5,171 nt of DNA from contig JAEWDJ010000479.1 of assembly GCA_023390155.1 (NCBI GenBank), positions 1 through 5,171 of the forward strand. Reading direction: 5' to 3'. The translations under genes and the position numbers were made by a program. This stretch comes from Actinomycetes bacterium. GTDB lineage: Bacteria; Actinomycetota; Actinomycetes; Actinomycetales; Microbacteriaceae. Below the pieces are notes generated by a model. That model was not told the DNA's origin. It saw nothing but the letters and a program-made list of their open reading frames with translations, and did not search any database. Shown piece by piece: positions 1 to 5,171 of the stretch; the first letter of the stretch is position 1, and each line of letters opens with the position of its first letter.

Positions 1-1013
1 CCCCCGGGCCTCGCAGAGCCGGCGGCGTCGGCAGAACCGGCGGCGCCCGCAGAACCGGCGGCGTCGGCGGCGCGCAGGGTGAGCGCGCCCGAGCGGCCGC
101 GCATGAGCCGGTTCGCGGTGGCGATCACGGCCGGTGTGGAGCGGTAGTTCTGCTCCAGCCGGACGACGGTCGCCCCGGGGTGCTCGCGCTCGAAGTCCAG
201 CAGGTACTCGCTGCGCGCGCCGGCGAAGGAGTAGATCGTCTGGCTGGCGTCCCCCACGACGCAGAGGTCGCGGCGCCCGCCCAGCCACAGGCCGAGCAGC
301 TGATGCTGGAGCGGGGAGACGTCCTGGTACTCGTCCACCACGAAGTACCGGTACTGCTCCCGCACCTGCATGGCGACGGCCGGCTCGACCTCGATCATCC
401 CGGCGCAGACGAGCAGCACGTCCTCGAAGTCGATCTGCTTGCGCTCGTCCTTCAGCTCCTCGTAGGTGCGGTGGAGGTCGACGAGCTGGTCGGCGCTGAG
501 CGTGCCCGGCAGCGGGCGGTTCTCCAGCGCGGCGGCGTACTGATCGAGCGTCAGGCCGGAGACCTTGCGCCATTCGATCTCGGCCGCGATGTCCCGGAGG
601 GTCGGGGTGTCGACGCGCAGCGACAGCTTCTCGGCGGCGTGCCCGAGAACGCGCCCCTTGCCGTCGAGGACGCTGGGCAGCTGGCCGCCGACGACCTGCG
701 GCCAGAAGTAGTTCAGCTGCGCCAGGGCGGCGGCGTGGAACGTGCGCGCGGCGACACCGCCCGCCCCCAGCTGACGGAGACGGCCCCGCAGTTCCGCCGC
801 GGCGCGGTTGGTGAAGGTCAGGGCCATCACGCGGTTGGGGGTGAACGCGCCCGAGGCGACGCCGTAGGCGATGCGGTGCGTGATCGCGCGGGTCTTGCCC
901 GTCCCCGCACCGGCCAGGATGCAGACGGGCCCGAACAGCGCTTCCGCCGCGACCCGCTGCTGGGCGTCCAGCCCCGCGAGCAGCGCGGCCGGAGGGGGCG
1001 GAGCCTGCGTCAC
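1..1013 (-). CDS. uvrD2: UvrD2-like superfamily 1 DNA helicase, N-terminal 337 residues (C-terminus outside window)
   Basis: ATP-dependent 3'-5' DNA helicase of the UvrD/PcrA/Rep superfamily, acting on chromosomal DNA in repair. Translating from a GTG at 1013 gives the SF1A motifs in order: Walker A AGAGTGKT at residues 34-41, motif Ia TFTN..AAAEL at 66-75, RTFH at 90-93, DFED at 195-198, Walker B DEYQD at 227-231, motif III GDASQTIY at 254-261 and motif IV EQNYRS at 287-292. EIEWRKV at 145-151, with the GAGTGKT and RTFH spellings, favours the actinobacterial UvrD2 subgroup over UvrD1/PcrA. Mycobacterial UvrD2 is about 700 residues with a C-terminal HRDC domain, so roughly half is visible and the HRDC region cannot be checked. 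The GTG overlaps the nudC TGA (GTGA), and no good Shine-Dalgarno precedes it, so translational coupling to nudC is likely. The last visible residues carry a tandem repeat (12-65). The helicase call is very secure; the UvrD2 assignment is strong, supported also by the neighbours. Confidence 0.93.
   Translation of the reverse strand, partial: MTQAPPPPAALLAGLDAQQRVAAEALFGPVCILAGAGTGKTRAITHRIAYGVASGAFTPNRVMALTFTNRAAAELRGRLRQLGAGGVAARTFHAAALAQLNYFWPQVVGGQLPSVLDGKGRVLGHAAEKLSLRVDTPTLRDIAAEIEWRKVSGLTLDQYAAALENRPLPGTLSADQLVDLHRTYEELKDERKQIDFEDVLLVCAGMIEVEPAVAMQVREQYRYFVVDEYQDVSPLQHQLLGLWLGGRRDLCVVGDASQTIYSFAGARSEYLLDFEREHPGATVVRLEQNYRSTPAVIATANRLMRGRSGALTLRAADAAGSAGAAGSADAAGSARPG
12..65 (-). repeat. 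three in-frame 18-bp tandem repeats inside uvrD2 (DAAGSA/GAAGSA)
   Basis: Three consecutive 18-bp units at 65-48, 47-30 and 29-12 (minus strand) encode DAAGSA, GAAGSA and DAAGSA, residues 317-334 of the helicase. Units differ at a few positions only (GAC/GGC first codon, GGT/GGC in the fourth codon, GCG/GCC in the last). The tract follows motif IV by about 25 residues, at the junction where the helicase chain leaves domain 1A, and is an Ala/Gly/Ser-rich, probably unstructured surface linker. Because the unit is a multiple of three, copy-number changes would keep the frame. The repeat is read directly; the structural placement is inferred from the UvrD family. Confidence 0.85.
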
Positions 1014-2029
1014 GGCGCCGCCGGCGGCTCGTCGAGGGGCCCGCCGTACCAGTCCTCGATGAGGGCGCGGGCGATCGAGGAGCGGCCGGGCAGGATCACC
1101 TGGTCGCGCGCCTCCCACAGTTCGGACCGGCTGAACCAGCGGAGGTCGAGGATCTCCTCGCCATCCGGGTCCAGGGCGCCGGGCGCCTGGTCGTCCGCGA
1201 GGCGGGCGGTCATCCCGATCATCACCGACGCGGGGAACGGCCAGGGCTGCGAGCCCTTGTAGCGCGCGTCGACGACGCGGATGCCGGCCTCCTCGAAGAT
1301 CTCGCGCTCGACGGCGGACTCGAACGACTCCCCCGGCTCGACGAATCCGGCGAGCAGCGAGTAGCGCGAGTGCTCCCACATGGCATTGGAACCGAGCAGG
1401 AGGCGGTCGTCGGAGTCGAGCACGGTCACGATCACGGCGGGGTCGGTGCGCGGGAACACCTCCGAGCCGTCCTCGAAGCAGCGCCGGACCCAGCCGGCCT
1501 GCTCGACGACGGTCGGGGTGCCGCAGCGCGGGCAGTGCGTGTGCGAGGCGTGCCAGTTCGCGATCGCGAGCGCCTCCGTGAAGAGCCCCGCGTCGCGGTC
1601 GCTCAGCGCGGTCGCGACCGTGCGGAGGTTGCCCCAGCGCGCCTCGTCCGGCTCCAACTCCTGTGCGGCGGCGTCCGTCAGGACCTCCAGCACCACGGCG
1701 GTGCCGACCGGCTCGGTCGCCGTCGCCACCAGCGTGCGGCCGAGGTAGACGCGCACGAGGGCGGCGGTCACCCGCTCGACAGGGAGGAGGTCGAGCGCCG
1801 CGTCGCCGGCGTCCGGAGCACTCCAGCCGTCACCGGCCGGGGTCGCCGCCGGGATGCTCTCGGGGGTGAGCAGCGCGCGACCCTTCCACAGGGCGAGGAC
1901 GCGGGTCCCCGGCTCCTCCCACAGCTCGTCGAAGAGGGCGGGACGCGAGCGCGCGGCGTGGTCGCGATCGACCGCGTGACGGGAGAGCGGGAGGGCGCTG
2001 AGCGCGGCGGTGAGGGGTGCGGACGACAT
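1010..2029 (-). CDS. nudC: NudC-like NAD(+)/NADH pyrophosphatase (Nudix hydrolase), 339 aa
   Basis: Cytoplasmic Nudix hydrolase that splits NADH/NAD+ to NMN(H) and AMP; E. coli NudC also removes NAD caps from RNA. The Nudix box GX5EX7REUXEEXGU is perfect: G228, E234, REIFEEAGI at 242-250. The NudC-specific signature SQPWPFPAS follows at 260-268 and separates this family from other Nudix enzymes. Residues about 1-160 form the variable N-terminal Nudix-like domain. A zinc ribbon spans about 165-195: C166-x2-C169-x14-C184, followed by FPRTDPAVI (192-200). The usual fourth cysteine, three residues after C184, is Asp187. At 339 aa it exceeds E. coli NudC (257 aa), mainly in the N-terminal domain. 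The ATG at 2029 is supported by GAAAGG (2041-2036) six bases upstream. Its TGA (1012-1010) overlaps the uvrD2 GTG, so it is the first gene of a two-gene unit, divergent from the phosphotransferase-like gene at 2093. Product call is secure; the preferred substrate in this organism is inferred. Confidence 0.95.
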   Translation of the reverse strand: MSSAPLTAALSALPLSRHAVDRDHAARSRPALFDELWEEPGTRVLALWKGRALLTPESIPAATPAGDGWSAPDAGDAALDLLPVERVTAALVRVYLGRTLVATATEPVGTAVVLEVLTDAAAQELEPDEARWGNLRTVATALSDRDAGLFTEALAIANWHASHTHCPRCGTPTVVEQAGWVRRCFEDGSEVFPRTDPAVIVTVLDSDDRLLLGSNAMWEHSRYSLLAGFVEPGESFESAVEREIFEEAGIRVVDARYKGSQPWPFPASVMIGMTARLADDQAPGALDPDGEEILDLRWFSRSELWEARDQVILPGRSSIARALIEDWYGGPLDEPPAAP

Positions 2030-2035
2030 CGAGAA

Positions 2036-2041
2036 CCTTTC
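2036..2041 (-). promoter_or_regulatory. Shine-Dalgarno site of nudC (GAAAGG)
   Basis: GAAAGG on the minus strand lies six bases before the nudC ATG (2029-2027), a normal spacing. It is the best purine-rich match in the intergenic gap and supports this start codon. It sits three bases downstream of the 3' arm of an inverted repeat (2045-2066), so structure in the leader could influence its access. Confidence 0.7.
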
Positions 2042-2044
2042 AAG

Positions 2045-2066
2045 GCGTGGCGATCAGAGCCCACGC
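2045..2066. repeat. perfect 6-bp inverted repeat (GCGTGG-N10-CCACGC) in the nudC leader region
   Basis: Arms 2045-2050 and 2061-2066 are exact reverse complements separated by 10 bases. In a nudC transcript this would form a 6-bp stem, mostly G-C pairs, with a 10-nt loop ending three bases before the Shine-Dalgarno site. As DNA it would be a 22-bp dyad suited to a dimeric regulator. There is no U-run, so it is not a Rho-independent terminator. In such GC-rich sequence a 6-bp dyad can arise by chance; function is unproven. Confidence 0.4.
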
Positions 2067-2079
2067 GCGGATGTCCATT

Positions 2080-2085
2080 TAGCCT
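2080..2085 (+). promoter_or_regulatory. putative -10 box (TAGCCT) for the phosphotransferase-like gene
   Basis: TAGCCT fits the TANNNT pattern of sigma-A type -10 elements in actinobacteria. Counting its last base as -7 puts transcription start at about 2092-2093, on the A of the ATG at 2093, which predicts a leaderless mRNA. The purine run AGGGAG (2086-2091) is only one base from the ATG, too close to act as a Shine-Dalgarno site, consistent with leaderless initiation. I see no convincing -35 at normal spacing. TA-containing hexamers are rare in this GC-rich window, which adds weight. Confidence 0.5.
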
Positions 2086-2086
2086 A
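2081..2086 (-). promoter_or_regulatory. putative -10 box (TAGGCT) for nudC-uvrD2
   Basis: Read on the minus strand, 2086-2081 is TAGGCT, also a TANNNT -10 match, and it shares five of six base pairs with the plus-strand box at 2080-2085. The predicted start is about 2074 (an A), giving nudC a leader of about 45 nt that contains the inverted repeat (2045-2066) and the ribosome binding site (2036-2041). No clear -35 is seen. Placement is inferred from pattern alone. Confidence 0.4.
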
Positions 2087-2092
2087 GGGAGC

Positions 2093-3166
2093 ATGGCCAG
2101 ATCCCACCTCACTCTAGCCGCGCTGGCCGCCTCGGCCGTGCCCGACCTCGTCGTCTCCGGCGCCCGCAGCTACTCCCGCGGCGACGCCGGCGAGTTCGAC
2201 TCGGCGCTGCTGGACGAGCGGGACGGCCGCGTCTGCATCGTGCGCGTCCCCCACACCCAGACGGCCGAGTCCGAGCAGAGCGCCGACCTCGTCGCGCTCC
2301 GCGCCCTGACGGCGGGGATCCGCAGCCGGCTCCCCTTCGACGTCCCCCAGTTCCTCGGCCAGGCACCCGTCGGCGGAACCCGCGCGATCGTCTACGACTT
2401 CCTGCCGGGCGAGCACATCACGGTCGACGACGTGCCGCCGGGCGACGGTCTCGCCGGCTCGATCGGGCACGCGATCGCCGCCATCCACACGCTTCCGACG
2501 AGCTTCGTCGGCGAGGCGGGCCTTCCGGTCCTCTCCGCCGCCGACAGCCTCGCCTCCGCCACCCAGCTGATCGAGGCCTCCGCCGCCACCGGTCTCCTCC
2601 CGGCGGCGCTCCGCGATCGCTGGCGCGACGCCACCTCGGACCACTCGCTCTGGCAGTTCCAGCCGACCGTCATCAACGGGGCGCTGACGGCCGACTCGTT
2701 CCTCGTCGACGGGGACACCGTCTCCGCGGTGCTGGGCTGGTCGGCCCTGCGGGTCGGCGACCCGGCCAAGGATCTGCACTGGCTGCTGGCGATGAACGCG
2801 GAGGCCACCGACGGCGCACTGACGGCCTACGCCTCCGCCCGCCAGGTCGCGACCGACCGCCAGTTCACCCAGCGCGCGATGCTCTACGCGGAGCTCGAGG
2901 TGGCGCGCTGGCTGCTGCACGGCCGCGAGGTTCGCGACCAGCACATCGTCGACGACGCCGTCGAAATGCTCGACGGCCTGGTCGACCGCGTGCACAGCAA
3001 CGCGGTCAACCCGCTCTCGAACGCGACCGGCCCGATCATGGCGGTCGGCGACGTGGAGGCGATGCTCGACCGCACGCCCGGCGACCGCGCCGAGGGCTAC
3101 GGCCGCTCGGGCGGCATGAAGCCGGTCGCGGAGGACCAGAGCGAGCGCAGCTCCTCCTCCTCGTAG
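2093..3166 (+). CDS. aminoglycoside/macrolide phosphotransferase-fold protein, probable pseudokinase, 357 aa
   Basis: The order of motifs matches the APH/MPH phosphotransferase fold (PF01636 type): an N-lobe strand VCIVRVP (47-53), the hinge YDFLPGEHI (101-109), a helix GHAIAAIHTLP (125-135), the catalytic-loop equivalent VINGALTADSFL (193-204), the metal-loop equivalent VLGW (213-216) and GDPAKDL (222-228). In active members the loop is HGDxxxxN and the metal loop is IDW. Here the His is Asn195, the catalytic Asp is Ala197, the Asn is Ser202 and the metal-binding Asp is Gly215. The fold looks kept, with GDP..DL intact, but the phosphotransfer chemistry should be lost. A drug-resistance role is therefore not supported, although automated annotation would probably say macrolide or aminoglycoside phosphotransferase. 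The tail is low-complexity and ends SERSSSSS. No signal peptide or membrane segment is seen. The start at 2093 fits a leaderless transcript. The last 70 bases overlap the 3' end of the convergent adnB-like gene. Fold call is firm; true function is unknown. Confidence 0.85.
   Translation: MARSHLTLAALAASAVPDLVVSGARSYSRGDAGEFDSALLDERDGRVCIVRVPHTQTAESEQSADLVALRALTAGIRSRLPFDVPQFLGQAPVGGTRAIVYDFLPGEHITVDDVPPGDGLAGSIGHAIAAIHTLPTSFVGEAGLPVLSAADSLASATQLIEASAATGLLPAALRDRWRDATSDHSLWQFQPTVINGALTADSFLVDGDTVSAVLGWSALRVGDPAKDLHWLLAMNAEATDGALTAYASARQVATDRQFTQRAMLYAELEVARWLLHGREVRDQHIVDDAVEMLDGLVDRVHSNAVNPLSNATGPIMAVGDVEAMLDRTPGDRAEGYGRSGGMKPVAEDQSERSSSSS
3097..3166. other. 70-bp convergent (tail-to-tail) coding overlap
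   Basis: The plus-strand phosphotransferase-like gene ends at the TAG 3164-3166, while the minus-strand adnB-like gene ends at the TAG 3099-3097, so about the last 23 codons of each are read from the same DNA. The Ser-rich tail of the first is antisense to the EEEEL stretch of the second. There is no intergenic space and no Rho-independent terminator-like hairpin with a T-run here, so the two transcripts must overlap at their 3' ends. Confidence 0.85.
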
Positions 3167-5171
3167 AGACGTTCCGGCCGCACGACGCGGTCGTCGGCGA
3201 CGAAGTAGAACACCGCGTCGATGAGGGCCGGGTCGACACCCGAGTACCGCGCGAACGCGAGCCGGTAGAGCGCGAGCTGCAACTGCTTGCGCTCGAGGTC
3301 CTCCTCGTCGCGCGGCGCCTTGCCTGTCTTCCAGTCGACGATCTGGTAGGCGTGCACGCCATCGTCGGAGCGGTAGACCGCGTCGAGCTTGCAGACGACC
3401 ACCTGCCCGGCGAGGGTCACGTGGATCTCGAGCTCCACCTCCTCGGGCCGCCGCCCGGCCCACTCGCTCGCGGCGAAGGTCTCCTGCAGCTCGGCGAGGC
3501 GGTCCGCCTCGAGCAGCTCGCCGGCGGGGTCGTCCAGTTCGACGGCCGTCGCATCCAGCTCGTCGGCGCCGCCGGACGGCGCGCCGAACCGCTCCTCCAC
3601 CCAGCGGTGGAACAGCGTCCCGAGACGGGTCTGGCGGTAGGGGCGCTCGGGCATGGGGCGGCGCAGGGACGCGGCGACGGTCGCGGGATCCGAGACGTAG
3701 TCCTTGAACCGCGACGCGGGGATGCGGGTCGGGAGGTCGACCAGGCCGGCCTCCTGCTCGCGCCGGGCGCGCTCGGCCAGCAGCAGGTCGAGGTCGTGCG
3801 CGTACACCCCGCCGCGCGCCGAGCCCTGCGCGCGGCGCATGCGCACCGCCTCCGCGGCCGCCTCCACACGCGACCGACGCGTCCCGAGGGGGTCGAGCGG
3901 CCAGGTCAGTGTCTGCGCCGAGAGCGACAGCGGGTTCTCGTCGGGCTCGTCGCATTCCGGGAAGGCGTCCGCGGGGAGGAGTCCGGCCGCCTGGAGCTCG
4001 AGCAGGTAGGCGCCGGGACCGCGCGGCCGGGTCTGGGTCGACCAGTAGGAGCCGGTAAGCAGCAGCCGCTCCCGCGCCCGGGTGACGGCCACGTAGATGA
4101 GACGGCGCTGCTCCTCCAGGTGGCGGCGCAGGTTCTCCGCCTCGAACGTCGCGATGGATTCGTCGATCTGCTTCTGGTCCTCGGCGGTGCGCCAGGCGAG
4201 CATCGGCAGTTCCGCCGCGTCGCCGCGGAACTCGTTCGGGAGCTGCCCGAACGACAGCCAGCCCTTGCGGCTCTGCGGAGGCCCGGGCAGTTCGCCGTCC
4301 ACCAGCCGGGGCACGGCGACCACGTCCCACTCGAGGCCCTTGGCACCGTGGATGGTGAGGATCTGCACCGTCCCGGGCTCCGGCTCCTCGCTCCGCGGAG
4401 CCAGATTGTCCCGCTGCTCGGCCTCGGCCAGCCAGGAGAGGAACGAGCCGAGGGTCGCGCGGTCGTCGGCGGCCAGGTAGGAGGCGACCTGCTCCGCGAA
4501 GGCGTCGAGGCTGGCCTGGCCGAGCTGGGCGGACTCGTTGGCCGCGACCTCGATGTCGAGCCGCAGCTCCTGCTGGACCAGGGTCACGAGGTCGAGCAGG
4601 TCGAGGCCGACCCGCGAGCGCAGCCGGTCGAGGAGCCGCCCCGCGTCGCGCATCCGCTCCCGTCCGGTCGCGCTGATCCCCTCGAGCCGGCTGTGGTCGG
4701 CCGGTGCCTCCACGACGAAGTCCAGCGCGTCCACGAGCGACGCAGACTCCTCGCCGGCGACCGAGCGGCGCAGACGCTCGCGCACCTCCGGGTCGAGCTC
4801 CTGGAAGCGGTGGTCGCGGGTGGAGAGCCAGGAGGCGACCCGGCGGAGCCCGGCGATGTCCTTCGGCCCGACCCGCCAGCGCGCGCCGGTGAGGAGGCGG
4901 ATCAGCTCCGATCCGGCGGTCGGGTCGTGCATGACCCGCAGTGCGCTCACCAGGTCGGCGATGGCCGGCTGCTCCAGCAGACCGCCGAGGCCGAGCACGT
5001 GGTACGGGATGCCGCGCCGGGCGAGCGCGGCGGTGAAGACGTCGATCTTCTTGAGCGAACGGCACAGCAGCGCGGCGCTCGGCGGCACGCCGTCGACGTC
5101 GCGATCGGCGATGCGCTCGCCCAGCCAGCCGGCGACGACCTCGGCCTCGTCGGCGACGGTCTGCTCGAAGG
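3097..5171 (-). CDS. adnB: AdnB-like UvrD-family helicase with C-terminal RecB-type nuclease, C-terminal 690 residues (N-terminus outside window)
   Basis: Motor-nuclease subunit of the actinobacterial AdnAB complex type, which resects DNA double-strand breaks in the role of RecBCD/AddAB. The frame is open to the right edge; GTG at 5088 is internal because upstream codons (FEQTVADEAEVV, 5169-5134) continue helicase sequence. Numbering from 5088: helicase domain 2 ALLCRSLKKID (6-16), VLGLGGLLEQPAIADLV (31-47) and LLTGARWRVGPKDI (65-78), a run typical of AdnB; motif V TIHGAKGLEW (245-254); motif VI QRRLIYVAVTRAR (327-339). The RecB-type nuclease follows: GTLFHRWVE (490-498, H494), D569 in KLDAV, IVDWKTGK (583-590, D585 and K587) and QLQLALY (602-608). 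All expected nuclease residues are present, so it should cleave DNA. Motifs I-IV lie outside the window. Mycobacterial AdnB is about 1,100 residues. The AdnB rather than AdnA call rests on the LGGLL...RWRVGP stretch and on lying on the nudC-uvrD2 side, as in M. tuberculosis. TAG stop at 3099-3097. Confidence 0.88.
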   Translation of the reverse strand, partial: FEQTVADEAEVVAGWLGERIADRDVDGVPPSAALLCRSLKKIDVFTAALARRGIPYHVLGLGGLLEQPAIADLVSALRVMHDPTAGSELIRLLTGARWRVGPKDIAGLRRVASWLSTRDHRFQELDPEVRERLRRSVAGEESASLVDALDFVVEAPADHSRLEGISATGRERMRDAGRLLDRLRSRVGLDLLDLVTLVQQELRLDIEVAANESAQLGQASLDAFAEQVASYLAADDRATLGSFLSWLAEAEQRDNLAPRSEEPEPGTVQILTIHGAKGLEWDVVAVPRLVDGELPGPPQSRKGWLSFGQLPNEFRGDAAELPMLAWRTAEDQKQIDESIATFEAENLRRHLEEQRRLIYVAVTRARERLLLTGSYWSTQTRPRGPGAYLLELQAAGLLPADAFPECDEPDENPLSLSAQTLTWPLDPLGTRRSRVEAAAEAVRMRRAQGSARGGVYAHDLDLLLAERARREQEAGLVDLPTRIPASRFKDYVSDPATVAASLRRPMPERPYRQTRLGTLFHRWVEERFGAPSGGADELDATAVELDDPAGELLEADRLAELQETFAASEWAGRRPEEVELEIHVTLAGQVVVCKLDAVYRSDDGVHAYQIVDWKTGKAPRDEEDLERKQLQLALYRLAFARYSGVDPALIDAVFYFVADDRVVRPERLYEEEELRSLWSSATGFMPPERP

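Noticed and set aside
180..1262. A 360-codon plus-strand open frame antisense to uvrD2 and the end of nudC
   Set aside because: It mirrors codons of two well-supported genes, has no recognisable domain, and is expected by chance in GC-rich coding DNA.
2028..2043. Possible LexA/SOS box around TCGAGAAC before nudC
   Set aside because: Only the GAAC half resembles the actinobacterial SOS palindrome; the matching GTTC half is absent.
2086..2091. AGGGAG as a Shine-Dalgarno site for the ATG at 2093
   Set aside because: Only one base separates it from the ATG, too short for ribosome pairing.
1370..2092. In-frame upstream extension of the phosphotransferase-like gene to 1370 (598 codons in total)
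   Set aside because: The extra 241 codons are antisense to nudC and have low-complexity composition; the APH-like similarity begins at the ATG at 2093, which also has a matching -10 box.
2093..3166. A functional macrolide or aminoglycoside resistance kinase
   Set aside because: The catalytic Asp, its His partner and the metal-binding Asp are all replaced, so resistance by phosphorylation is not supported.
2114..5065. A 983-codon open frame on the minus strand spanning the adnB-like and phosphotransferase-like genes
   Set aside because: It is out of frame with the helicase motifs, is dominated by Arg/Ala/Pro/Gly, contains no recognisable motif, and follows from stop-codon scarcity at high GC.
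5086..5088. GTG at 5088 as the start of the adnB-like gene
   Set aside because: The reading frame continues upstream with 27 more codons of UvrD-like sequence to the window edge, so the true start is outside the window.

Overview
The window is very GC-rich and almost entirely coding. Its gene content (a UvrD2-type helicase, a NudC-type Nudix hydrolase and an AdnB-type helicase-nuclease) points to the chromosome of an actinobacterium, probably of the Microbacteriaceae type. I cannot fix the genus from sequence alone. I see no mobile element, RNA gene or CRISPR array, and nothing suggests recent transfer.

Layout, left to right. (1) Bases 1-1013, minus strand: the N-terminal half of a UvrD2-like superfamily 1 DNA helicase, running off the left edge, with an 18-bp tandem repeat at its cut end. 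(2) Bases 1010-2029, minus strand: a complete NudC-like NAD(H) pyrophosphatase whose stop codon overlaps the uvrD2 start by 4 bases, so the two form a nudC-uvrD2 operon. (3) Bases 2030-2092: the only true intergenic gap, 63 bp between divergent genes. It holds a nearly symmetric -10-like element usable on both strands, a hairpin-forming inverted repeat and the nudC ribosome binding site. (4) Bases 2093-3166, plus strand: a protein with the aminoglycoside/macrolide phosphotransferase fold in which the main catalytic positions are substituted, so it looks like a pseudokinase. (5) Bases 3097-5171, minus strand: the C-terminal two thirds or so of an AdnB-like helicase-nuclease, entering from the right edge and overlapping the 3' end of the phosphotransferase-like gene by 70 bp in convergent orientation.

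Three of the four genes belong to a neighbourhood also known from mycobacteria (adnA-adnB ... nudC-uvrD2): double-strand-break end resection (AdnAB), an accessory 3'-5' helicase (UvrD2) and NAD/NADH (and possibly NAD-capped RNA) hydrolysis (NudC). The odd member is the plus-strand phosphotransferase-like gene, inserted head-to-head with nudC and tail-to-tail with adnB. The most interesting observations are its lost catalytic residues, the compact symmetric promoter it appears to share with nudC (predicting a leaderless mRNA), and its long antisense overlap with adnB.
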